From Rhodanobacter denitrificans (GTDB lineage Bacteria; Pseudomonadota; Gammaproteobacteria; Xanthomonadales; Rhodanobacteraceae), in the NCBI GenBank assembly GCA_017848855.1, contig JAFIHF010000034.1, positions 44,793 to 108,792 of the forward strand: a DNA stretch of 64,000 nucleotides, read 5' to 3'. Of this stretch, positions 1 to 7,240 are shown piece by piece (position 1 is the stretch's first letter; each line of letters starts with the position of its first letter). The translations under genes and the position numbers were made by a program. The notes under the pieces are model-generated. The model was not told where the DNA came from and did no database searches. It saw only the letters and a program-made list of their open reading frames with translations.

Positions 1-207
1 CGTGTCTGGGAGCACCGCAGCGAAGCCGTCGAAAGCTTCACCTCCCGCTATCGTGTCCATGACCTGGTCTGGTACGAGCTGCACGAAACAATGGAGTCTG
101 CCATTCTCCGCGAAAAGCAACTCAAGGAATGGAAACGCGCCTGGAAGCTGCGACTGATCGAAGGCGAAAACCCCGAGTGGCGTGATCTCTACCCAACTCT
201 ACTGTGA
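1..207 (+). CDS. GIY-YIG nuclease-family protein, C-terminal part (truncated by window edge)
   Basis: The reading frame is open from the first base and stops with TGA at 205-207, giving the last 68 residues. The visible part carries the pattern ESFTSRY, then LVWYE, then REKQLKEWKR and W-x-L-I-E-x-x-N-P-x-W-x-DL. This is the typical second half of small stand-alone GIY-YIG proteins of the YhbQ/URI type (about 90-100 residues). The catalytic GIY and YIG segments lie upstream of the window, so activity cannot be judged. A short dispersed repeat starts at the first base after the stop. Confidence 0.8.
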   Translation, partial: RVWEHRSEAVESFTSRYRVHDLVWYELHETMESAILREKQLKEWKRAWKLRLIEGENPEWRDLYPTLL

Positions 208-236
208 CTGGATTCCGGCCTGCGCCGGAATGACGA
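208..236. repeat. CTGGATTCC-type short palindromic repeat
   Basis: Arms ATTCCGGC and GCCGGAAT around a short loop, flanked by CTGG and GACG. Related copies lie at 47024-47050, 47103-47132, 59344-59371 and 59400-59430. The flanks CTGGA and ATGACG are shared while the inner arms vary with compensation (TTCCGGC, TCCCGGC, TCCCAGC, TTCCTGC, each with its complement). It begins directly after the preceding stop codon. Confidence 0.75.
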
Positions 237-373
237 TCAAAAGCAGAGCATGCATGAGGGGCGCTGTGGGATTTGTGCTCGTCATTCCGGTCAAGACCAG
301 AGGCGCTTCACAACAGCGAAGCTGGTCATCCGGCAGCAAACGCGCCTGACAGCACGACAACACCCAAGCATCG

Positions 374-1159
374 ATGCCCCCCACCTCGCCCCCCGTTGCC
401 CTCACCATCGCCGGCTCCGACTCCGGCGGTGGCGCGGGCATCCAGGCCGACCTCAAGACCTTCCACGCGCGTGGCGTGCACGGCCTGTCGGCGATCGCCG
501 CAATTACCGCGCAGAACACGCGCGGCGTGGCCGCGGTGCATCCGGTGCCGCTGGCGCACATCCGCAGCCAGATCGCCGCGGTGTTCGACGACTTCCCGAT
601 CGCCGCGGCGAAGACCGGCATGCTGGGCAGCGCGGCGATCGTGCGGCTGGTGGCGCGCGAGATGGCGGCGCGCCAGCCGGCATGGCTGGTGGTCGATCCG
701 GTGATGATCGCCACCAGCGGCGCCCGCCTGCTCGACGAGGGCGCGATCGCGGTGCTGGCGAACGAGCTGATTCCGCTGGCCGACGTGCTCACGCCGAACC
801 TGCCCGAAGCCGAGGCGCTGCTGGGCCACCCGATCCGCAGCGCGAACGACTGCGCCCATGCCGGCGCCGCGCTGCGCGCGCTGGGCGCGAAAGCCGTGCT
901 GCTCAAGGGCGGCCACGGCAGCGGCCGCGAGGTGGTGGATCGCTTCTTCGATGACCGCGGCGTGCTGGAGCTGCGCCATCCGCGGCTGCAGCTGGAAGCC
1001 CATGGCACCGGCTGCACGCTGGCCTCGGCGATCGCCGCCGAACTGGCCAAGGGGCAGTCGCCGCGCAGCGCCGTGCGGCGTGCCGTGGCCTACGTGCAGC
1101 GCGCGCTGGCGCACGGCTACCAGCCCGGCGGCGCGCCCTTGCGTGTGTTGTCGCACTGA
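374..1159 (+). CDS. thiD: Hydroxymethylpyrimidine/phosphomethylpyrimidine kinase
   Basis: 261 residues, the usual ThiD length (about 265). ThiD phosphorylates HMP and then HMP-P to give the pyrimidine pyrophosphate for thiamine synthesis, in the cytoplasm. Visible signatures of the ribokinase-like fold are the N-terminal IAGSDSGGGAGIQADLK substrate loop (residues 11-27), the DPVM segment near 108, LTPNLPEA near 140, LLKGGH near 176 and the C-terminal GTGCTLASA loop, which holds the anion hole and the conserved cysteine. The ATG at 374 has no clear Shine-Dalgarno sequence but lies just ahead of the conserved start of the fold. It stands alone, with no other thi genes nearby. Confidence 0.93.
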   Translation: MPPTSPPVALTIAGSDSGGGAGIQADLKTFHARGVHGLSAIAAITAQNTRGVAAVHPVPLAHIRSQIAAVFDDFPIAAAKTGMLGSAAIVRLVAREMAARQPAWLVVDPVMIATSGARLLDEGAIAVLANELIPLADVLTPNLPEAEALLGHPIRSANDCAHAGAALRALGAKAVLLKGGHGSGREVVDRFFDDRGVLELRHPRLQLEAHGTGCTLASAIAAELAKGQSPRSAVRRAVAYVQRALAHGYQPGGAPLRVLSH

Positions 1160-1235
1160 GCGGGTGCGCTGCGGCGGTTGGCGGCACGGGCGCTAGAATG
1201 GCGTTCTGTCCCGCCGCTCCCTTCCGCCCATCCCG

Positions 1236-2174
1236 ATGACTCCGCGCCTCGTCCTGCTGATCCTGCTCCTGCTGTTCGTGCTGTGCGTGCTGCTGGTGCA
1301 CCTGCGCGGCCGGGCGCGGCTGCGTTTCGACCGCCAGCTCGTCGACCACTCGGCGATCTTCGCCCCGTACAACCTGCTGATGTACGCGTTCTCGGCGGTT
1401 CCGGCGAAGCCCATCCTCGACCGGCGCGGCTTTCCGCAGCTCGACATCATCCAGGCGAACTGGAAGACGATCCGCGACGAGGCGCTGGCGCTCTCCGACG
1501 AAGGCCACATCCGCGCCGCGGCCCGCGGCAACGACGCCAGCTTCGCCAGCTTCTTCAAGCAGGGCTGGAAGCGCTTCTACCTCACCTGGTACGGCGAGCC
1601 GCTGCCTTCGGCGCAGGCGCTGTGCCCGAAGACCGTGGCGCTGGTGCAGTCCATCCCCGGCATCAAGGCGGCGATGTTCGCCACGCTGGCCCCGCACAGC
1701 AGGCTCAACCCGCACCGCGATCCGTTTGCCGGCTCGCTGCGCTACCACCTGGGCCTCGTCACCCCGAACTCGCGCGACTGCGCGATCTTCGTCGACGGCG
1801 AGGAGCACGCCTGGGGCGACGGCAAGGACGTGGTGTTCGACGAAACCTACGTGCACTGGGTGGAGAACAAGACCGACCAGCCCCGGGTGATCTTTTTTGC
1901 CGACGTGGAGCGCCCGCTGAAGTCGCCCCTGATGCGCGCGATCAACCACCGCGTGGGCGCCTTCATGGGCAAGATCACCGCCTCGCCGAACCAGGAATCG
2001 CCCACCGAGAAGACCGGCTTCGTCAACCGCGTGTTCGCGCTCAACCAGCGCAACCGCGAGCGCAGCCGCGCGTTCAAGCGCAAGCACCCCGCCCTGTTCC
2101 GCGCCTTGAAGTACGCCGGCATCGCGCTGCTGCTGTGGCTGCTCGTGCTGGCGCCGTGGCCGCTGGTGCGCTGA
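1236..2174 (+). CDS. lpxO: LpxO-like Fe(II)/2-oxoglutarate lipid A hydroxylase (aspartyl/asparaginyl beta-hydroxylase family)
   Basis: 312 residues. One membrane segment lies at residues 4-22 and a second at about 294-311, with the catalytic domain between. The HxD iron motif is H160-R-D162 within NPHRDPFAGSLRYHLGL, the distal iron ligand is H207 in DETYVHWVEN, and a 2-oxoglutarate-binding arginine is likely R217 (QPRVIFF). LpxO enzymes hydroxylate the secondary acyl chain of lipid A at the inner membrane. The membrane anchors and the RDPxAGSLRYHLGL block favour LpxO over soluble aspartyl hydroxylases. It precedes a phosphoglycerol-transferase-like gene by 82 bases, so both may act on the envelope. 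The substrate is inferred from family membership. Confidence 0.82.
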   Translation: MTPRLVLLILLLLFVLCVLLVHLRGRARLRFDRQLVDHSAIFAPYNLLMYAFSAVPAKPILDRRGFPQLDIIQANWKTIRDEALALSDEGHIRAAARGNDASFASFFKQGWKRFYLTWYGEPLPSAQALCPKTVALVQSIPGIKAAMFATLAPHSRLNPHRDPFAGSLRYHLGLVTPNSRDCAIFVDGEEHAWGDGKDVVFDETYVHWVENKTDQPRVIFFADVERPLKSPLMRAINHRVGAFMGKITASPNQESPTEKTGFVNRVFALNQRNRERSRAFKRKHPALFRALKYAGIALLLWLLVLAPWPLVR

Positions 2175-2256
2175 ACCGCACCCCACGCACCGATCCCGTC
2201 AGCACTGCCTGACATCCACCCCGCGACCGCAGACCCGCCAGCCGGCCAGGAGGCCC

Positions 2257-4512
2257 ATGAGCAACGACACGTCCCCGGCTTCCACGGAAGCCAGCGCATT
2301 GATGCGCAAGTCCCCCGCACTCCCCGCCTGGGTCAGGACCTGGGGGCTATGGATAGCCATGGCGCTGCTGTTGTCCACCCCGCTCTTGCTGGGTCTCCAC
2401 TACGTCACGGGAAGAGCATTCGCATGGCGAGGGCTGGCGGCCGGCCTTGGCATCACCGGGTTGCTGCTTGCCAGCGCGCCCTTGCACAGGTACGCGCCAA
2501 AGACATGGTCGATCGCCGCTGCCATCGTCGTTACCATCGTCTTTTTTACCCACATCCTGTATTTCGGCACCGCCCAATTCTCGGGCCGCGGCTTCGACGA
2601 CGGCTTTTTCCTGAGCCTTCAGGCGGAAGCCGTCGATATGGCCTGGAACCAATACACGCGGTACTTCGTGATCTTCGGCGTTGGCTTGGCCGTCATTTAC
2701 GCGTTCATCCACGCTCACGCATCGAGGCCCGCCGTCACCGGACCGAAAGGCACCGTTGCCATCGTCCTGCTTTCGCTGTTCCTCCTCGCCAAGGGCTATC
2801 ACACGATCCCGCTGTGGCAGCTCGCCACCGCCACGAAAACCTGGATACACCCCAGCAATGTGGAGATCCCGCCCGGCCTGACCGCAAAGTGGTCGGGCAA
2901 CAGGATCGTCAACCTGGATCTACCGACAAAATCGTCGCTCCAGGCCAAGGCCGCCGCCCAGCCGCGCAATCTCATCCTGCTCTACGTGGAGTCCGGCGGG
3001 GTCATGATGAAGCCGGCAACGAGATACCCCGGCATCGCTCCGAACTTCGAACGAATGATCCGCACGGACAGCCTCGTCCCGTTCATCCACGCGAGCAGCT
3101 ACTTCACCATGGAGGGCCTGGTCAATACCCAATGCGGCACCCTTCTGCCGTTCGAAGGCGGCAACGACTCGATGGCCGGCTTCGGCAACCGGGTGTACCA
3201 GATGCCGTGCCTCGGGGATGTCCTGCACAAGGCCGGTTATGAGCAGATCTACTACGCCGGAACCAGCCGGAACTTCGCCGGCGCAGGGCCGTTCCTCGAA
3301 CTCCACGGATACGACCGCGTCGTCGGCCAGGAAGACTGGGCCAGGCGGAACGTGTACCAGACGCCCGGCTCCTACGGCATCAGCGACAAGGATCTGCTGC
3401 AGGAATCCATCGCGGAAATCAAGCGCCTCGACGCAGCGCACCGCCCCTACAACCTGACCATCTTCACCATCGGCACGCACATCCCGGGCTTCTCGTACGA
3501 CGGCTGCCGCCCTTATGGGGACGGCCATGACCGCTACCTCAACGCCGTGCATTGCACCGACCAGCTCGTCGGGCAATGGATCGACCAGCTCAAGCAGGAC
3601 AAGCTGCTGGAAAACACGGTACTGGTGATCACCGGCGACCATCAGGTTTTTGCGAACGAACAAATGCTGGACCTGTTCGGCGATGACGCAAGGAACTACA
3701 AGCTGCCGCTTATCGTCATCGGCCAGGACATCCCGAAAGCCAGGCAAGGGGAAGGCGCCGGTTACGACATTGCGCCGACCGTGCTCGACCTCTTGGGCAT
3801 AGAGACAAACGCCAAATTCGCCCTTGGCCGGTCGCTGCTTCGCCCCGACGCACGCGACGGCTACTTCGTGTCGCGGTACAACGACTTCCACAAGGGCGGC
3901 ATATACACCTCGCATGGCCAGGATGTTTCCTGCCAGCCGGGCAGCGGCGGGCCGGCTCCCGCCGGCGGCGACATCGCCACACCATTGGGCCAATGCGACA
4001 GAGCGGAGTTGGCCTCCCTGCTGAAATACCAGGCGAGGAAGTATTCCGAGCGGGTGCCGAAGCTGGATTGCACGGCAGCGCCCCCGCTGGCCATCACCGA
4101 AGCCAAGGGCGACCTGAAGGTCGAGTTTTCGGGCGAAGACGTCAGCAGGTACTTCACGCGCATCGGTGTGCCGACACCCGCCGGAACACCGGGCACGTAT
4201 GTGCTGCAAGTGTTGCCCGACGGCCAGCTCGGCGCACAGCTGTACCTCCAGCCCGACGACGGCGACCAGGAAATCGGCAACCTCAGCATCCCCCGGGGCG
4301 GTACCGCCATCGTGGTCGGGCTGCCCGGGCGCACCCCGGCACCTGCCCCGCTTGCCGACATCCGCATCGACGGCGAAAAAGCCACGGCCATGGACGGTAT
4401 CCGGATTTACCGGTCAGGCAGTCCGGGCAAGGCAACGCTGCTTGGCCACACCCCGTTGGCCCAGGGCTACCGCATGACCCGCGACGAGTGCACGTCGCTG
4501 ACCGGAGCCTGA
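2257..4512 (+). CDS. LTA synthase / phosphoglycerol transferase-like sulfatase-fold membrane protein
   Basis: 751 residues. About five membrane segments lie in residues 28-180 and the rest is a large periplasmic alkaline-phosphatase-superfamily domain. The metal and nucleophile sites of the LtaS/OpgB family are visible: E245 (YVESGG), a threonine in SYFTMEGLVNTQCG (284 or 291), GTHIPGF near 406 and GDHQVF with D461-H462. Residues after about 590 form an extra C-terminal domain not recognised. ATG follows a strong GGAGG at proper spacing. Family members move glycerol-phosphate or phosphoethanolamine head groups onto envelope glycans or lipids; the acceptor cannot be told from sequence. Codon use is slightly less GC-biased than its neighbours. 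Confidence 0.8.
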   Translation: MSNDTSPASTEASALMRKSPALPAWVRTWGLWIAMALLLSTPLLLGLHYVTGRAFAWRGLAAGLGITGLLLASAPLHRYAPKTWSIAAAIVVTIVFFTHILYFGTAQFSGRGFDDGFFLSLQAEAVDMAWNQYTRYFVIFGVGLAVIYAFIHAHASRPAVTGPKGTVAIVLLSLFLLAKGYHTIPLWQLATATKTWIHPSNVEIPPGLTAKWSGNRIVNLDLPTKSSLQAKAAAQPRNLILLYVESGGVMMKPATRYPGIAPNFERMIRTDSLVPFIHASSYFTMEGLVNTQCGTLLPFEGGNDSMAGFGNRVYQMPCLGDVLHKAGYEQIYYAGTSRNFAGAGPFLELHGYDRVVGQEDWARRNVYQTPGSYGISDKDLLQESIAEIKRLDAAHRPYNLTIFTIGTHIPGFSYDGCRPYGDGHDRYLNAVHCTDQLVGQWIDQLKQDKLLENTVLVITGDHQVFANEQMLDLFGDDARNYKLPLIVIGQDIPKARQGEGAGYDIAPTVLDLLGIETNAKFALGRSLLRPDARDGYFVSRYNDFHKGGIYTSHGQDVSCQPGSGGPAPAGGDIATPLGQCDRAELASLLKYQARKYSERVPKLDCTAAPPLAITEAKGDLKVEFSGEDVSRYFTRIGVPTPAGTPGTYVLQVLPDGQLGAQLYLQPDDGDQEIGNLSIPRGGTAIVVGLPGRTPAPAPLADIRIDGEKATAMDGIRIYRSGSPGKATLLGHTPLAQGYRMTRDECTSLTGA

Positions 4513-4595
4513 GGCAACCGGCACCCGACCACGCCGCGTTCGCATGCCACGACCCGCGACGCGGCACAGCTTCCAGACAACCGCAGGACAAGCCC

Positions 4596-5054
4596 ATGAC
4601 CCGCATCGCAACCGATCCGTACTACCCCGCCATGCAGCCGCTGGTGACACTGGGCCAGCAAATCCGCGCACGCGGCCATCTCGATCCCAAGCTGGTCGAG
4701 CTGGTGCTGATGCGCTGCTCGCAGATCAACGGCTGCGCGTACTGTCTCGACATGCACAGCAAGGACGCGCTGGCCGGCGGCGAGACTCCCCAGCGCCTGT
4801 TCCTGCTCGATGCTTGGCGCGAAACCGCGCTGTACAGCGAAGCCGAGCGCGCCGCGCTGGCCTTTGCCGAGGAGCTCACCGAACTGCCCGGCCATGCCCC
4901 GGTGCCCGACGCGATGTACGCCGAGCTGCGCAAGCACTTCGAGGAGGCTGCCGTGGTCGACCTCATCCTGCTGATCGGCGTCATCAACGTGTGGAACCGG
5001 CTCAGCATCGCCACGCGCACCGAAGGCGGCCATTACCAGCCCGCCGCACACTGA
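4596..5054 (+). CDS. AhpD-like / carboxymuconolactone decarboxylase family protein
   Basis: 152 residues, all alpha-helical by composition. The AhpD core signature is present as GCAYCLDMHSKDA (C-x-x-C plus a following His three residues on), the peroxidatic/resolving cysteine pair plus proton-relay histidine of alkylhydroperoxidase-like proteins. The tail LLIGVINVWNRLSIATR matches the conserved end of small CMD proteins. A role in peroxide or alkyl-hydroperoxide defence is inferred from the motif only. It ends just ahead of a strong bidirectional terminator. A second member of the family lies at 6461-6859 on the other strand and pairs with a glutaredoxin. Confidence 0.85.
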   Translation: MTRIATDPYYPAMQPLVTLGQQIRARGHLDPKLVELVLMRCSQINGCAYCLDMHSKDALAGGETPQRLFLLDAWRETALYSEAERAALAFAEELTELPGHAPVPDAMYAELRKHFEEAAVVDLILLIGVINVWNRLSIATRTEGGHYQPAAH

Positions 5055-5072
5055 AGGCGAGCATGGCGCCCA

Positions 5073-5104
5073 CGAAAAAGCCGCGGTTTCCCGCGGCTTT
5101 TTCG
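5073..5104. terminator. Bidirectional intrinsic terminator
   Basis: Perfect 14-bp stem CGAAAAAGCCGCGG / CCGCGGCTTTTTCG with a TTTC loop. A- and T-runs give a U tract in both directions. It lies between the convergent AhpD-like gene and isocitrate dehydrogenase. Confidence 0.9.
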
Positions 5105-5120
5105 TATCCGACGAAACGGA

Positions 5121-6134
5121 TCAGGCGGCGACGCGCTTGGCGATCGCCGCACCGAAGCTCTCGGTGCTGCCCTTGCCGCCGAGGTCCGGCGTCACGCTGT
5201 CGCGGTCGTTCGCCATGGTGTCGCGGATCGCGGCGCGCAGCTTGTCGCCCTTGGCCACCATGCCGAGGTGGTCGAGCATGTCGGCCGCGGCCAGCAGCAG
5301 CGCGCAGGGGTTGGCGATGCCCTTGCCGGCGATGTCGGGCGCGGAGCCGTGCACCGCCTCGAAGATCGCCGCGTGCTCGCCGATGTTGTCGCCCGGCGCC
5401 AGGCCCAGGCCGCCGACCAGGCCGGCGCAGAGGTCGGAGAGGATGTCGCCGAACAGGTTGGTGGTGACGATCACGTCGAACTGCTCGGGCTTCATCACCA
5501 GCTGCATGCAGGTGTTGTCCACGATCATCTCGTTGAACTCGATCTGCGGGTATTCCTTGGCGATCTCGCGCGCCACGTTGAGGAACAGGCCCGAGGCGGT
5601 CTTGATGATGTTCGCCTTGTGCACCGCGGTGACCTTCTTGCGGCCCTTCTTCACCGCCAGCTCGAACGCGTAGCGCACGATGCGGCTGGCGCCCTTGCGG
5701 GTGTTGCGCACCAGCGCGGTGGCCACCTCGCCGTCCTCGGACAGGGTCTGGCCTTCGGACAGGTAGGCGCCCTCGGTGTTCTCGCGCACCGTGATGATGT
5801 CGATGTTGTCGAAGCGTGCCTTGGTGCCGGGGAAGGAAACCGCTGGGCGCACGTTCGCGTACAGGTCGAAATGGCGGCGCAGGGTGACGTTGACCGAGGT
5901 GAAGCCGCCGCCGATCGGCGTGGTCAGCGGGCCCTTCAGCGCCACCTGGTGCTCGGCGATCTTGTCCAGCGTGGCCTTGGGCAGCAGGTCGCCGTGCTTC
6001 TCCAGCGCCACCATGCCGGCGTCGACGAAGTCGTATTTCAAGCCGCAGTCCAGCGCGTCGAGCACGCGCAGCGTGGCGGTCATGATCTCCGGGCCGATGC
6101 CGTCGCCCGGGATCACCGCGATGGTCTTGCTCAT
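5121..6134 (-). CDS. NAD-dependent isocitrate dehydrogenase
   Basis: 337 residues, the size of the single-domain NAD-type isocitrate/isopropylmalate dehydrogenase family rather than the roughly 415-residue NADP-type Icd. Oxidatively decarboxylates isocitrate to 2-oxoglutarate in the TCA cycle. Visible are PGDGIGPEI at the start, the substrate loop TTPIGGGFTSVNVTLRRHFDLYANVRP, the catalytic segment VRENTEGAY, TVRENTEG-like and YTAVHKANI tyrosine/lysine region (VTAVHKANIIK), metal-site aspartates in NLFGDILSDL, and the NAD-binding EAVHGSAPDIAGKGIANP. The ATG at 6134 follows AAGGAG. A 3-isopropylmalate or homoisocitrate dehydrogenase is less likely given the Ser-Thr substrate loop. Transcribed towards the shared terminator. 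Confidence 0.88.
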   Translation of the reverse strand: MSKTIAVIPGDGIGPEIMTATLRVLDALDCGLKYDFVDAGMVALEKHGDLLPKATLDKIAEHQVALKGPLTTPIGGGFTSVNVTLRRHFDLYANVRPAVSFPGTKARFDNIDIITVRENTEGAYLSEGQTLSEDGEVATALVRNTRKGASRIVRYAFELAVKKGRKKVTAVHKANIIKTASGLFLNVAREIAKEYPQIEFNEMIVDNTCMQLVMKPEQFDVIVTTNLFGDILSDLCAGLVGGLGLAPGDNIGEHAAIFEAVHGSAPDIAGKGIANPCALLLAAADMLDHLGMVAKGDKLRAAIRDTMANDRDSVTPDLGGKGSTESFGAAIAKRVAA

Positions 6135-6308
6135 GGGGGAAACTCCTTGGGGAATGAAGCCGTTCGACCGGTGCCGATGCCGCGGCATGCAGGGTCGACA
6201 ACCTTGCAATTATCGCCGATCCGTACGGCAGCGAACAGGCGGGAGCGCGCGCAAGAGATTGAAAATCCTCGCACGCAGCGTTGCGGGAAACGGCATGCCG
6301 TGGACACT

Positions 6309-6345
6309 CCCTCTCCCCCAACGGCGAAGCCGTTGGGGGAGAGGG
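6309..6345. repeat. CTCTCCC/GGGAGAG dispersed hairpin with GGTTGGGGTGAGGG tail
   Basis: 17-bp perfect stem (CCCTCTCCCCCAACGGC and its complement) around GAA, followed by the conserved tail GGTTGGGGTGAGGG up to 6360. Same family at 6417-6448, 9700-9748, 23333-23355, 31969-32003 and 41909-41960, with different inner arms. Confidence 0.85.
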
Positions 6346-6416
6346 TTGGGGTGAGGGGGGCTTTCAGCGTGGCGTGGCGCGGATGCCCAAGGCAAGAGCT
6401 TGCCCCCTCGCCCCAG

Positions 6417-6448
6417 CCCTCTCCCCCGAGCAAACTCGGGGGAGAGGG
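6417..6448. repeat. CTCTCCC/GGGAGAG dispersed hairpin, second copy
   Basis: Stem CCCTCTCCCCCGAG / CTCGGGGGAGAGGG with loop CAAA, preceded by the tail in reverse (CCCCTCGCCCCAG). The inner arm differs from the copy at 6309 but stays complementary. Lies just downstream of the AhpD-like stop at 6461. Confidence 0.8.
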
Positions 6449-6460
6449 AGAAAATGCACG

Positions 6461-6859
6461 TCAGGCGTGCTCGCCGCAGCCGCCGGGCGCGGCGTCGCCG
6501 GCTTCGAGCTGGCCGAGGAAATCCACCGCGCGGCGCAGGTGCGGGATCACGATGGAACCGCCCACCACCAGGCCCACGCTGAAGGTCTCGAAGAATTCCT
6601 CGCGCGTCACGCCGGCTTCCTTGCACTGCGCCACGTGGTAGCTGATGCAGTCGTCGCAGCGCAGCACCATCGAGGCGACCAGGCCCAGCAGCTCCTTGGT
6701 CTTCACGTCCAGCGCGCCGGGCTTGTAGGTCTGCGTGTCGAGCGCGAAGAAGCGCCGCACCACCTGGTTGTCCTCGGCCAGGATGCGTTCGTTCATGCGC
6801 TGGCGGAACGCGGTGAACTCGGCCACGCGGTCCTTGCCGCCATGGCTGCCGCCGCTCAT
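6461..6859 (-). CDS. AhpD-like / carboxymuconolactone decarboxylase family protein
   Basis: 132 residues. Carries KELLGLVASMVLRCDDCISYH, i.e. the C-x-x-C-x3-H AhpD-type redox signature, with the usual carboxymuconolactone-decarboxylase flanks. Its ATG overlaps the TGA of the preceding glutaredoxin gene (ATGA), so the two are almost certainly co-translated. That pairing suggests a small thiol-peroxidase system in which a glutaredoxin may reduce the AhpD-like protein; this is inference. The C-terminus (PGGCGEHA) has an extra cysteine and histidine. Confidence 0.85.
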   Translation of the reverse strand: MSGGSHGGKDRVAEFTAFRQRMNERILAEDNQVVRRFFALDTQTYKPGALDVKTKELLGLVASMVLRCDDCISYHVAQCKEAGVTREEFFETFSVGLVVGGSIVIPHLRRAVDFLGQLEAGDAAPGGCGEHA

Positions 6860-7119
6860 GCGGCTGCGCCCAGCAGCTCCGCCAGCTTGCCGCTGCGGTC
6901 GGCGGCCACCAGGTCGTCGTAGCCGCCCACGTGCTGGTCGTTGACGAAGATCTGCGGCACGGTGCGGCGGCCGCCGCTGCGCGCCAGCATGGTGTCGCGC
7001 TGGGCCGGATCGGTATCCACGCGCACTTCCTCCCAGCTCAGCCCCTTGGCCTTGAGCAGGTTCTTCGCCGCCACGCAGTACGGGCACACCGCGGTGGAAT
7101 AGACTTCGATCTTGGGCAT
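6856..7119 (-). CDS. grxC: Glutaredoxin 3
   Basis: 87 residues, standard class I glutaredoxin. The active site is C12-P-Y-C15; the glutathione-binding cis-proline is in RTVPQIF and the GG pair in HVGGYDDL. Reduces protein disulfides and glutathionylated cysteines with glutathione. The ATG at 7119 was chosen over longer reading because MPKIEVYSTAVCPYC is the canonical family start and GGAG lies upstream. Overlaps the downstream AhpD-like gene by four bases. Confidence 0.93.
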   Translation of the reverse strand: MPKIEVYSTAVCPYCVAAKNLLKAKGLSWEEVRVDTDPAQRDTMLARSGGRRTVPQIFVNDQHVGGYDDLVAADRSGKLAELLGAAA

Positions 7120-7240
7120 TGCCAGGCTCCACGGAAAGCTGCCGACCAGATGGCGGCACATGCTCGAAAAACAAGCCGGCCGGCGCTGAACTGCGCCCGC
7201 CGGCGATGGTCATAGCGATATTGTCCTCCAACCCACGCCC

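Larger units (their letters stand above)
6135..6460. other. 326-base gene-free stretch carrying two dispersed hairpins
   Basis: No credible gene. It holds two members of the CTCTCCC...GGGAGAG repeat family (6309-6345 and 6417-6448), in opposite orientation with respect to their GGTTGGGGTGAGGG-type tails. It presumably also holds the promoter of the isocitrate dehydrogenase gene, which I could not pinpoint. Confidence 0.7.

Noticed and set aside
326-1156. Long open frames opposite thiD and similar long shadow frames opposite most genes
   Set aside because: GC-rich codon bias opens the complementary frames. The products are Arg/Ala/Gly/His-rich with no fold signatures, while the other strand encodes a recognised protein in each case.
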